A stretch of 64,000 nt of DNA. Source: an uncultured Lachnobacterium sp. Lineage in GTDB: Bacteria; Bacillota; Clostridia; Lachnospirales; Lachnospiraceae. The stretch is from the NCBI GenBank assembly GCA_900550545.1, contig URSS01000006.1, forward strand, positions 30,871 to 94,870, given 5' to 3'. Positions 19,494 to 27,627 of the stretch are shown here, in pieces. The translations under genes were made by a program, and so were the position numbers. Within the stretch, counting starts at the first letter, position 1. Every line of letters starts with the position of its first letter. Under the pieces are notes generated by a model that saw only the letters and a program-made list of their open reading frames with translations, did no database searches and was not told where the DNA came from.

Positions 19494-19973
19494 ATGAAAA
19501 TCAGTATTGTATGTGTAGGAAAAATAAAAGAAAAATTTTATACGCAGGCAATTGCAGAATATGTAAAGCGCCTGAGCCGTTATTGTAACTTGAATATCAT
19601 AGAAGTTGCTGACGAAAAAACCAAGGAACAGGCAACGGAAAATGAGATTGCAATTGTAAAACAAAAAGAAGGGGAACGCATTTTAAAATCGATTCGGGAG
19701 GATGGTTATGTGATTGCCCTTGCCATCAATGGAAAAATGTTTGATTCAGTGGAACTCTCGGAAAAGATTGAAAAACTTGGTGTTCTTGGAACTAGCCATA
19801 TCTATTTCGTAATCGGTGGTTCCCTTGGACTTTCTGATCAAGTGTTAAAGAGAGCAAATTTTCATTTGAGCTTTTCCAAAATGACATTTCCACATCAGTT
19901 GATGCGGGTAATTTTATTAGAGCAGATTTACCGTTCATACCGTATTATGAATCACGAACCTTATCATAAATAA
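19494..19973 (+). CDS. rlmH: 23S rRNA pseudouridine-1915 N3-methyltransferase RlmH
   Basis: A 159-residue SPOUT methyltransferase, exactly the family length, that modifies 23S rRNA helix 69 on 70S ribosomes. It has the SAM-knot motif IGGSLG (107-112) and the conserved C-terminal HEPYHK. The start is fixed by the family N-terminus ([15 protein letters not shown]). No Shine-Dalgarno sequence precedes it, and the promoter abuts the ATG. Confidence 0.95.
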   Translation: MKISIVCVGKIKEKFYTQAIAEYVKRLSRYCNLNIIEVADEKTKEQATENEIAIVKQKEGERILKSIREDGYVIALAINGKMFDSVELSEKIEKLGVLGTSHIYFVIGGSLGLSDQVLKRANFHLSFSKMTFPHQLMRVILLEQIYRSYRIMNHEPYHK

Positions 19974-19979
19974 GGATGC

Positions 19980-20008
19980 GCATAGGACAGACTGTTTTTT
20001 CATATAGT
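19980..20008 (+). promoter_or_regulatory. Possible sigma-E-type sporulation promoter for yqfCD
   Basis: GCATAGG (19980-19986) and CATATAGT (20001-20008) are 14 bp apart, resembling mother-cell sigma-E promoters (ATA-rich -35, CATACAAT-like -10). In Bacillus yqfCD belongs to the sigma-E regulon. The match is partial and was found by eye. Confidence 0.3.
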
Positions 20009-20013
20009 TAAGT

Positions 20014-20310
20014 ATGAAAAGCCATAAATCGAATCCGAATCATTCAAAACTGAAGACCGAACGTATGGTAGAGGAGCTTGAATTACCAAAAGATCTGTTT
20101 CTTGGGATGCCGCTCCTTTCCATGGACGGGAACCGGATGCTCTGCATTACCAATCATCGTGGAATCATCCGATACAGTCATGAGACAATCGTTGTTGCTT
20201 CCCGCTCCTATGGAATCGAAATTACAGGAAGGGAATTAATGATCCCGCGTTTTACACAGGACATTCTTGAAATTACCGGATACGTGGAAAGTGTTCGGTT
20301 TCTGTTATGA
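20014..20310 (+). CDS. yqfC: Sporulation protein YqfC
   Basis: A 98-residue member of the YqfC family (ELELPKDLFLGMPLLSMDGNRMLCITNHRGIIRYSHETI). In Bacillus it is made in the mother cell with YqfD, and its exact function is unknown. It overlaps yqfD by 4 nt. No clear Shine-Dalgarno precedes ATG 20014; ATG 20065 is a possible alternative start close to the conserved part. Confidence 0.85.
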   Translation: MKSHKSNPNHSKLKTERMVEELELPKDLFLGMPLLSMDGNRMLCITNHRGIIRYSHETIVVASRSYGIEITGRELMIPRFTQDILEITGYVESVRFLL

Positions 20311-21578
20311 TTCAATGGTTTTATCGGTTCGTAAGAGGTTGGCTTCAAATAGAATTATATGGCAGAGAAGTCATGCGATTCTTAAACCTGTGCAGCAAGC
20401 AAGGGATAGATTTCTGGAATGTCGTTTGTATGGACGCGCAGCATGTGAAGTGCTGTATTGATCTGAAAGACATTTACAAATTACACCCGTTTTTGCGTAA
20501 GACGCGAGTACGATTGCGGATTGTTTTGCGAAAAGGCATGCCTTTTCTAGTCTTCCGCTATCGTAAACGCAAGATCTTTTTTGCAATATTGGCAGCTATG
20601 CTTATTTTTACGGGCGTTCTTTCTACCCGCATCTGGCGAATTGAAATTATCGGGAATGCGTCTATTGGAGAGGAAACATTGCTGGCATATCTTGGTGAAC
20701 ACGATATTTCTTATGGCACACCAAAGAACAATATCGATAATGATGTCATGGAGTTAGCACTCCGGAAAGACTTTGATTCTATTATCTGGGCGAGTGTTTA
20801 TGAAGAAGGCACAAAACTGGTTGTATGCGTGCAGGAAAAAATCGCTTCGGATCGGGCTGAGCCGAAAGAGACGGGTGAATATACGGATCTTGTTGCCAAA
20901 CAGGAGGCAACGGTTTCCTCGATTATTACAAGAAGCGGAATACCGGTTGTCAAAGCAAAAGACAAAGTAAAAGCAGGGGATGTTCTGGTATGTGCGAGAC
21001 AGGAGATTTTAGATGATAATGGTGAGGTAAAAGAATATTTTTATCAGAATGCAGATGCAGACGTCATTGGAGAAGTTGTGTATGACTATGAGAACTGGAT
21101 TCCCGAGGAGCAGATTCTTTCCAAACAGACAGGACGTACGCATACGAAATATTGTGTCCGTATGTTGAACCGCCAAATTGTCACACCGGATATCCACGCA
21201 GCTTTTTCCACTTCTGAATCCATAGAAGATATGAAACAGTTGTGCCTGATGCAGAATTTTTATCTTCCGGTCTATATTGGAAAAATCACCGAATATGAAC
21301 AGGAAAAAGAAAAGATTAATGTATCCATGGATTCTGCAAAAGACATAGCAATTCAAAATCTGGAACAATTTCTTAATAAATTGGAAGAAAATGGGGTTTC
21401 AATTATTGACAAAAATGTTATGATTGAAAAGATAGATAAAAAATATCACGTCTACGGAAAAATTAAAGCCTGTGAAGATATTACCCAGACTGCTCCGACA
21501 GAAATGAAAACTATTTCTGCGGAGCCCCAAAAAGAACAGGATGAAGTACAGACGTCGAGGGAAGGAAATAATGAATGA
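20307..21578 (+). CDS. yqfD: Sporulation protein YqfD
   Basis: A 423-residue membrane protein of the YqfD family. A basic N-terminal cytoplasmic part (1-88) is followed by one membrane helix (about 90-108, ending STRIW) and a large outer domain of POTRA-like and beta-rich segments; the last about 40 residues are polar. It is the partner of yqfC and overlaps both yqfC and phoH by 4 nt, so the three are translationally coupled. Confidence 0.9.
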   Translation: MIQWFYRFVRGWLQIELYGREVMRFLNLCSKQGIDFWNVVCMDAQHVKCCIDLKDIYKLHPFLRKTRVRLRIVLRKGMPFLVFRYRKRKIFFAILAAMLIFTGVLSTRIWRIEIIGNASIGEETLLAYLGEHDISYGTPKNNIDNDVMELALRKDFDSIIWASVYEEGTKLVVCVQEKIASDRAEPKETGEYTDLVAKQEATVSSIITRSGIPVVKAKDKVKAGDVLVCARQEILDDNGEVKEYFYQNADADVIGEVVYDYENWIPEEQILSKQTGRTHTKYCVRMLNRQIVTPDIHAAFSTSESIEDMKQLCLMQNFYLPVYIGKITEYEQEKEKINVSMDSAKDIAIQNLEQFLNKLEENGVSIIDKNVMIEKIDKKYHVYGKIKACEDITQTAPTEMKTISAEPQKEQDEVQTSREGNNE

Positions 21579-22594
21579 GTCTGAATGAAGTATCACTCCG
21601 TATTCCAACGGAGCATATGGCCAATGTATTTGGTCAGTTTGATGCCAACATTAAAAAAATAGAGAGGACACTTGGTGTTACCGTGATTGTTCGGGATGAT
21701 CAGATAAAGATTATCGGAAATGAATCCGCAGCCAATGGTGCAGCAGAAGTCTTTAATCAGCTGCATGAGCTTTCAAAAAGAGGAAATGTCATTGCTGAAC
21801 AGAATGTGAATTATGCATTGGCACTGCTTCAGGAACACAAGGGAAGCCAGATGGTAGAAATTGACAAAGATATTATCTGCCATACAATAAATGGTAAGCC
21901 GGTGAAGCCAAAGACAATCGGTCAGAAAGACTATGTGGACAATATCCGCAAGAAAATGGTCGTTTTCGGAATGGGACCGGCAGGAACTGGAAAAACTTAT
22001 CTTGCAATGGCGATGGCAATCACGGCCTTTAAAAATGAAGAAGTAAGCCGTATCATACTTACGCGCCCGGCAATTGAGGCGGGAGAAAAGCTCGGATTCC
22101 TTCCGGGGGATCTGCAGAGCAAAGTAGATCCTTATCTGCGGCCGCTTTATGATGCGTTGTATCAGATCATGGGCGCAGAGAGTTTTCAGAAAAACATGGA
22201 AAAGGGATTGATTGAAGTAGCACCGCTTGCCTATATGCGTGGTCGTACATTGGATAATGCATTTATTATTCTTGATGAGGCACAGAATACTACACCGGCA
22301 CAGATGAAAATGTTCCTGACCCGAATCGGTTTTGGCTCAAAAGCGGTCATTACCGGAGATGCCACACAGAAGGATCTGGCTCCGGGTGCAAAATCTGGAC
22401 TGGATGTTGCACTTCGTGTACTTAAAAATATCGAGGATATTGGAATTTGTGAGCTTACAAGCAAAGATGTTGTGCGTCATCCGCTCGTACAGCGTATTGT
22501 ACAGGCATACGATGACTATGAGAAACAGCAGTCGAACAAGACGAATCGAAAAAACGTAAGAGCAGGCAGGAAGAATAATGGAAGACAAAAATAA
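21575..22594 (+). CDS. phoH: PhoH-like ATPase
   Basis: A 339-residue protein with an N-terminal KH-like part (about 1-110), then a P-loop ATPase domain with Walker A GPAGTGKT at 134-141 and Walker B AFIILDEAQN. The family (PhoH/YbeZ) works with YbeY in RNA metabolism and ribosome quality control. It sits in the conserved yqfD-phoH-HD-ybeY order, overlaps yqfD by 4 nt and the next gene by 17 nt. The C-terminus is short and basic. Confidence 0.93.
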   Translation: MSLNEVSLRIPTEHMANVFGQFDANIKKIERTLGVTVIVRDDQIKIIGNESAANGAAEVFNQLHELSKRGNVIAEQNVNYALALLQEHKGSQMVEIDKDIICHTINGKPVKPKTIGQKDYVDNIRKKMVVFGMGPAGTGKTYLAMAMAITAFKNEEVSRIILTRPAIEAGEKLGFLPGDLQSKVDPYLRPLYDALYQIMGAESFQKNMEKGLIEVAPLAYMRGRTLDNAFIILDEAQNTTPAQMKMFLTRIGFGSKAVITGDATQKDLAPGAKSGLDVALRVLKNIEDIGICELTSKDVVRHPLVQRIVQAYDDYEKQQSNKTNRKNVRAGRKNNGRQK

Positions 22595-23780
22595 CCCGGT
22601 TTGTAAAGAACATATGAATCTGTACCGTGTCCTGTCACTGATTGCCATAGTAATTGCGACATTTGGAATGACCGCTGTTTTATGTGCACAAAATCACTTT
22701 TTTATAGATGAATGGTTGTGTTTATTCCTGTTGGACGTTGTTTTTCTTATGTTATTCTTCTTCCAGTTGGAATTTGAACGGTGCATCGGATGGATGGTAA
22801 ATAATCCGCAGACAAGCTTTATCCGGCTGGCGTTTGCATATTTTATCTGCTGTATACTTACATTTGCAATGACATTTCTCCCAGAACTGTTTCGGCCGGT
22901 CATGTTGATTCCAATATTGATTCTGGCTGTCAGCAGTAATGGAATTGCTGTAACAGTAGGTATCTTTTTTGATTTGTTACTCAGTATTTCTTCTGGTAAC
23001 AGTTTCTATGCTTTGCTGTGCTTTTGCATGCTGACGCTTTTAGCCTCCGTGCTGGCACAAGCTTTGCGGAAAAAGGAATATCGTGTCTGGATTTCAATCC
23101 TGGCATTTTGCTTGAATATGATTATTCCCGGCATTTCTTACTATATGGCGTATAAAGAGTTCAATAAACAAATATACATTTACGGTGCAATCAATGGCGT
23201 TGTGACTGCGTTGTGCTGCCTGTTTATGTTCCGCTGGTTATGGGATGGGGCGCAAAAAGAGAAGGACAACCTTTTGATGGATATTGTTTCCGATGATTAT
23301 TCGGAGGTAAAAGCGTTAAAAGATTTTTCCAAGGTAGAATACGAACATGCACGTAAAGTTTCAGATATTGCAAGCCGCTGCGCGAAAGCTGTAGGATACA
23401 ATGAGCATCTCTGCCTGGCAGGGGGGTTTTATTACCGTATGGGCCAGTGGATTGGCGATCCATATGTGGAAGAGGGGGTAAAAAAAGCAAAAAGCCTCTG
23501 TTTTCCTGAAGAACTGATGAAAATTCTTCAGGAATACTACGGGGAGGAACAATTGCCGTCTATACCGGAATCCGCACTTGTGCATATGGTAGATGCGCTT
23601 GTGATCAAGCTGGAAAAAATAAATGACGGCTTTGAAAAAAGTGAATGGAACCATGAAATTCTGATCAATCAGACATTAAATGAATATTCTTCCAGTGGAA
23701 TTTATGATCATTGTGGGATGAGCATGAATCAGTTCTTGAAGATCAGACAGTTTTTGACAAAGGAGGAACTTCTGCGTTGA
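22578..23780 (+). CDS. Truncated YqfF/PgpH-like membrane protein with a degenerate HD domain
   Basis: A 400-residue protein in the slot normally held by the 7TM-HD c-di-AMP phosphodiesterase YqfF/PgpH (about 700 residues). It has several membrane helices in residues about 15-215 and an HD-type helical region from about 250, but lacks the large N-terminal extracellular domain. Only H257 (YEHARKVSDIAS) and D339 (HMVDAL) of the metal ligands remain: the HD pair reads Y286-R287 (YYRMGQ) and the later HH pair reads Y320-Y321. Catalysis is therefore unlikely. It overlaps phoH by 17 nt and ybeY by 4 nt. A nucleotide-sensing or scaffold role is conceivable. Confidence 0.85.
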   Translation: MEDKNNPVCKEHMNLYRVLSLIAIVIATFGMTAVLCAQNHFFIDEWLCLFLLDVVFLMLFFFQLEFERCIGWMVNNPQTSFIRLAFAYFICCILTFAMTFLPELFRPVMLIPILILAVSSNGIAVTVGIFFDLLLSISSGNSFYALLCFCMLTLLASVLAQALRKKEYRVWISILAFCLNMIIPGISYYMAYKEFNKQIYIYGAINGVVTALCCLFMFRWLWDGAQKEKDNLLMDIVSDDYSEVKALKDFSKVEYEHARKVSDIASRCAKAVGYNEHLCLAGGFYYRMGQWIGDPYVEEGVKKAKSLCFPEELMKILQEYYGEEQLPSIPESALVHMVDALVIKLEKINDGFEKSEWNHEILINQTLNEYSSSGIYDHCGMSMNQFLKIRQFLTKEELLR

Positions 23781-24280
23781 GTTTTTATTTAGAAGAAGAG
23801 TGTAACGTACCTTTTGCATTTCCATACGCTTCCCTTGCGGAAGAAGTTGTAAATTTTTGCATTGCACATGAAAATTTCCCATATGAGGCGGAAGTAAATC
23901 TTACGCTTACAGATAACGAGGGCATTCATATGATCAACAAAGAATACCGTCAGATTGATCGTCCGACGGATGTGTTGAGTTTTCCTATGCTTTCTTATGA
24001 GAAAGCCGGGAATTTTACTTTTTTGGATGCGGAAAGTGATGATGATTTTAATCCGGACACTGGAGAAGCCATGCTTGGGGATATTATTATTTCTGTAGAA
24101 AAAGTACAGGAACAGGCAAAGGCATATGGACACAGTGAAAAAAGAGAATTTGCTTTTCTGATCGTACACAGCATGCTTCACTTGTTTGGTTACGACCATA
24201 TGACACCGGAAGATGCGGCAATCATGGAACCAAAGCAAAGAGAAATCTTAGAAGCTATGAATATATCCCGAGAGGAATAA
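23777..24280 (+). CDS. ybeY: Endoribonuclease YbeY
   Basis: A 167-residue metal-dependent RNase for 16S rRNA 3' maturation and ribosome quality control. The zinc motif HSMLHLFGYDHM has the family's three His (HxxxHxxxxxH). TTG 23777 is set by AGGAGG at 23761-23766 and gives a normal N-terminus (SFYLEEECNVPF); it overlaps the upstream stop by 3 nt. Coupling to phoH is conserved across bacteria. Confidence 0.93.
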   Translation: MSFYLEEECNVPFAFPYASLAEEVVNFCIAHENFPYEAEVNLTLTDNEGIHMINKEYRQIDRPTDVLSFPMLSYEKAGNFTFLDAESDDDFNPDTGEAMLGDIIISVEKVQEQAKAYGHSEKREFAFLIVHSMLHLFGYDHMTPEDAAIMEPKQREILEAMNISREE

Positions 24281-24291
24281 AGGAGTAGAAT

Positions 24292-25404
24292 ATGAAACGT
24301 AAAATGATATATGCTGTACTTTTGGCAATGTCTGTCCTTGCATTGACCGGATGTAAGAAGAAAGATAAACAGACAGCGCAGCCGGAGACACAGATACAGA
24401 CAGAGGCACTTCCTGTAGCTGAAACTGAGACGCAGGAGAGCGAGCCAACACACGAAGGTGAAGTGCGCAGCTTTTATACCGGCGAATGGATCGATGAAAA
24501 ACTGGCATGGAAAAGACCGGTTGCAGTTATGACGGAAAATACACATGTGACACTTCCACAGTATGGTGTCAGCAATGCGGATGTGATTTATGAATGTCCG
24601 GTAGAAGGTGGAATTACCCGGATGATGGCAATTTATCAAGATTTTGAATCACTCGAAAAAGTAGGAAATGTAAGAAGCTGTCGTTTGTATTATGTTTATT
24701 TTGCAAAAGAATTTGATGCTGTCTATTTCCATGCCGGCGAAAGCAAGTATGCTTTGGATGTGCTCAACAGTTCTTTTATTGACAATGTGGATGGCATTAC
24801 CGGCAAAGGCGGCGGATACTATTATCGTGATAACAGCCGCAGAGCACCACACAATCTGTATACAACAGGTCAAAACCTGGCTGTGGCAATTAAAAATTAT
24901 GGTTATACATCCTCGCTTCCGGAAGATTATACACCACATTATCAATTTACGACGGAAGATGCGCCAAATATGCTTGAAAATGGAGAAGATGCAGCAGTTG
25001 TGAAAATGTATTATGTTGACGCAAAGCCATGGTTTTTGTACAATAAAAAAGATGGGCTGTATTATCGTTACGAATTTGGAGATAAGCAGGTCGACGGAGC
25101 AACAGGCAAACAGCTTGCCGTCAAGAATATTATTCTCCAGAATTGTGCCAGCTCATTAAAGGATTCTAAAAACGGAACACTTGATATCAATTATCAGTCT
25201 GGTGGAACAGGAAAGTATATTACCAATGGTAAGGCAATCGACATCACTTGGTCGCGGGCATCAGCAAGCGCTAAGACACAGTATTTTGATGAGAATGGAA
25301 AGGAAATCATTCTTAATCCGGGTAAAACCTGGGTAGAAATTGTAGAGAACTCTCGTGTCAGCCAGAATCTAATCTATCATACGGCAGAAGAATTTCAAAA
25401 ATAA
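24292..25404 (+). CDS. YerB-like DUF3048 lipoprotein
   Basis: A 370-residue exported lipoprotein. The signal peptide ends in the lipobox LTGC (Cys about 21), then a Gln/Thr/Glu linker. The rest matches the DUF3048 family of Bacillus YerB (WKRPVAVMTENTHVTLPQYGVSNADVIYECPVEGGITRMMAIYQ, later GPVRSCR-like NVRSCRLYYVYFA). The function is unknown. It follows ybeY by 11 bp. Confidence 0.88.
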   Translation: MKRKMIYAVLLAMSVLALTGCKKKDKQTAQPETQIQTEALPVAETETQESEPTHEGEVRSFYTGEWIDEKLAWKRPVAVMTENTHVTLPQYGVSNADVIYECPVEGGITRMMAIYQDFESLEKVGNVRSCRLYYVYFAKEFDAVYFHAGESKYALDVLNSSFIDNVDGITGKGGGYYYRDNSRRAPHNLYTTGQNLAVAIKNYGYTSSLPEDYTPHYQFTTEDAPNMLENGEDAAVVKMYYVDAKPWFLYNKKDGLYYRYEFGDKQVDGATGKQLAVKNIILQNCASSLKDSKNGTLDINYQSGGTGKYITNGKAIDITWSRASASAKTQYFDENGKEIILNPGKTWVEIVENSRVSQNLIYHTAEEFQK

Positions 25405-25443
25405 AAGTAAAACACCTGGGATTCAGGTTGTTGAGGTTAAAAA

Positions 25444-27111
25444 ATGGGTAAATCAAAGAAAAATGGAACAAATTTTCTTGTACAGGGTTCAATCCTTGCA
25501 GTTGCATCAATCATAAGCCGAATCATCGGTCTGGTATATCGTATTCCGATGAACAGTATTCTTGGAGATATTGGAAACGGATATTACAGTTGCGCATTTG
25601 ATATTTATAATGTTATATTGATTATTTCATCGTACAGTCTGCCGCTTGCAGTATCCAAGACGGTATCTGCAAAAGTTGCCAAAGGACAATACAATACCGC
25701 ATATCAGGTCTTGAAAGGTGCGCTTACTTTTGCGTTGGTTGTTGGTTCCATAGCGGCACTAGTTGTTTATTTTGGAGCTGAGTTCTTTACAGCAACACTT
25801 TTGAAAACACCATATAGTGTATTCGCATTAAAAATACTCGGACCGGCACTGGTTGTTGTCGCAGTTCTTGGTGTTTTGCGAGGATTCTTTCAGGGACTTG
25901 GCACTATGATGCCGAGTGCAATTTCACAGATTATCGAACAGATCGTCAATGCCATTATCAGTATCTGGGCTGCGTATGTGCTGACCAGATATGGAAAGCG
26001 TATCGGAGCGGTACTTGGTGATCCGGAACATTATGGTGCGGCATACGGTGCAGCCGGCGGTACACTCGGAACAAATCTTGGAGCAGTTGCAGGATTATTA
26101 TTTGTCCTGTTTGTGTTCTTTACCTATATGCATATATTTAAACGCAGAATGCGGAGAGAACGCAATGTGCAGGTAGATTCTTTTTCTTACACAATGAAAA
26201 TTCTTATTGTGACGATCATTCCGGTTTTACTAAGTACAACAGTTTACAATATCAGCGGAATCATTGATCAAGGTATTTTCAAGAATGTCGCTTTGCTTCA
26301 GGGATACAGTGATGTGCAAATTGATACATGGTGGGGGGTTTTCTCAGGAAAATACAAACTTTTGATCAATGTACCAATTTCCATTGCGTCAGCGATGGCG
26401 GCATCTTCTGTACCTACCCTTACCGCATCGTTTGCTGAAAACGATATGGAGAGTGTACGAACCCAGATCAATGCAGCAATGCGTTTTGTTATGGTAATTG
26501 CATTTCCATGTGCGATTGGTCTTGCAGTACTTGGAGAACCAATTTTCAGATTATTGTTTCCAGGCACAGCGCAGACAGCGCCTATGGCTGCAATGATGAT
26601 GTATGTCGGTGCGTTTGCAGTTGTCTTTTACGCAATGTCCACCTTGTCAAATGGTCTGTTACAGGGAATTAACCGTATGAGAATTCCGGTAACCAATGCT
26701 GCCATCTCACTTGTTGCGCATGTGATTCTTCTGGTGATACTGATGCTTTTCTTCCATTTGAAGATTTATGCAGTTGTAATTGCCAATATGTTTTTTGCGC
26801 TGATGATGTGTGTGATGAATTCCATGGCAATCCGTAAGTATAGTGGCTATAAGCAGGAAGTAATCAAGACATTTGCAATTCCGGCACTGGCCTCTGTAAT
26901 CATGGGAATTGTTACCTGGCTGTTCTATCATGGCTGTTATGCATTACTGAAATCAAATGTAATTTCGACGATTCTTGCAATTATGATTGCAGCAATCGTA
27001 TATGCAGTTACGTTGCTTTTGTTCAAAGGACTGACTGAAGAAGAAATTTTAAGATTCCCGAAAGGAGCTCTTTTGGTCCGTATCGCAAAGAAACTGCGTT
27101 TATTACGATAG
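25444..27111 (+). CDS. SpoVB/MurJ-like polysaccharide flippase (MATE/MOP superfamily)
   Basis: A 555-residue polytopic protein with about 14 membrane helices, beginning with the typical FLVQGSILAVASIISRIIGLVYRIPMNSILGDIGNGYYS. This is the SpoVB/YtgP-like branch of lipid-II or polysaccharide flippases used in envelope or spore cortex synthesis. Which substrate it carries cannot be told from the sequence. It is preceded by a weak AGGTT site and a short hairpin in a 39-bp gap. Confidence 0.87.
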   Translation: MGKSKKNGTNFLVQGSILAVASIISRIIGLVYRIPMNSILGDIGNGYYSCAFDIYNVILIISSYSLPLAVSKTVSAKVAKGQYNTAYQVLKGALTFALVVGSIAALVVYFGAEFFTATLLKTPYSVFALKILGPALVVVAVLGVLRGFFQGLGTMMPSAISQIIEQIVNAIISIWAAYVLTRYGKRIGAVLGDPEHYGAAYGAAGGTLGTNLGAVAGLLFVLFVFFTYMHIFKRRMRRERNVQVDSFSYTMKILIVTIIPVLLSTTVYNISGIIDQGIFKNVALLQGYSDVQIDTWWGVFSGKYKLLINVPISIASAMAASSVPTLTASFAENDMESVRTQINAAMRFVMVIAFPCAIGLAVLGEPIFRLLFPGTAQTAPMAAMMMYVGAFAVVFYAMSTLSNGLLQGINRMRIPVTNAAISLVAHVILLVILMLFFHLKIYAVVIANMFFALMMCVMNSMAIRKYSGYKQEVIKTFAIPALASVIMGIVTWLFYHGCYALLKSNVISTILAIMIAAIVYAVTLLLFKGLTEEEILRFPKGALLVRIAKKLRLLR

Positions 27112-27172
27112 ATATTTCAAAATCAGGTAACTAATTATAAAAAAATAAAACTGGATGAATATTCCAGAATAA

Positions 27173-27227
27173 AATGCAGATACTTATTTGGGGTGATGAA
27201 ATGAAACGAAAAATAAGTATCTGCATT
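27173..27227 (+). repeat. Perfect 17-bp inverted repeat enclosing a start codon
   Basis: AATGCAGATACTTATTT (27173-27189) is the exact reverse complement of AAATAAGTATCTGCATT (27211-27227). The 21-nt loop (27190-27210) holds the GGGGTGAT ribosome site and the ATG at 27201. The right arm is coding (residues 4-9 of the protein). In RNA this is a very stable hairpin that presents or hides the translation start. Confidence 0.85.
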
Positions 27228-27554
27228 ATTGTATTAATCGCAGTCATTGTTTTTATCATTTTATTTACAAATGAAAAGAAAGAAACCATGCCAAAAGAAA
27301 CAGAAACGCTGGAAGTGACGGAAGAAACGGAAGCTGTATTGCCAGCGAATACAGACAATATTCACTATGCGTATTTAGTAAAAGCAACAGAACAGAAACT
27401 TGTTGTGTATTGTTCCGATGGTGAAACGGTATATTTTGAAACCGGAATTTCGGTTAAATCGCTTTCTGAATCATTGCAGCAGAAAGCAGAAGATGGAATT
27501 GGCTTTTTTACAGAGGCGGATCTGTATGATTTTCTGGAAAGTTATTCCAGTTAA
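27201..27554 (+). CDS. Small membrane-anchored protein, possibly BofC C-terminal-like
   Basis: A 117-residue protein: basic start MKRK, one membrane helix (about 5-23), a Glu/Thr linker (about 28-50), then a small domain YAYLVKATEQKLVVYCSDGETVYFETGISVKSLSESLQQKAEDGIGFFTEADLYDFLESYSS. The last part resembles the BofC C-terminal domain seen in small clostridial proteins, but this is tentative. ATG 27201 with GGGGTGAT is the likely start; an in-frame ATG at 27174 lies in the left hairpin arm. The start region sits in a perfect hairpin loop, pointing to translational control. Confidence 0.7.
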   Translation: MKRKISICIIVLIAVIVFIILFTNEKKETMPKETETLEVTEETEAVLPANTDNIHYAYLVKATEQKLVVYCSDGETVYFETGISVKSLSESLQQKAEDGIGFFTEADLYDFLESYSS

Positions 27555-27570
27555 GGAAACTTTCGGTATA

Positions 27571-27599
27571 TTGAAAGATTTTTAGTGATATGTTAAAAT
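27571..27599 (+). promoter_or_regulatory. Extended -10 promoter of the YhiN-like flavoprotein gene
   Basis: TTGAAA at 27571-27576 and TAAAAT at 27594-27599, spacer 17 bp, with TGT before the -10. It drives the two flavoproteins and possibly mutSL-miaA downstream, since the gaps there are very short. Confidence 0.6.
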
Positions 27600-27627
27600 A
27601 CTTTATTGGTTTCAAGGAGCTTAACAT

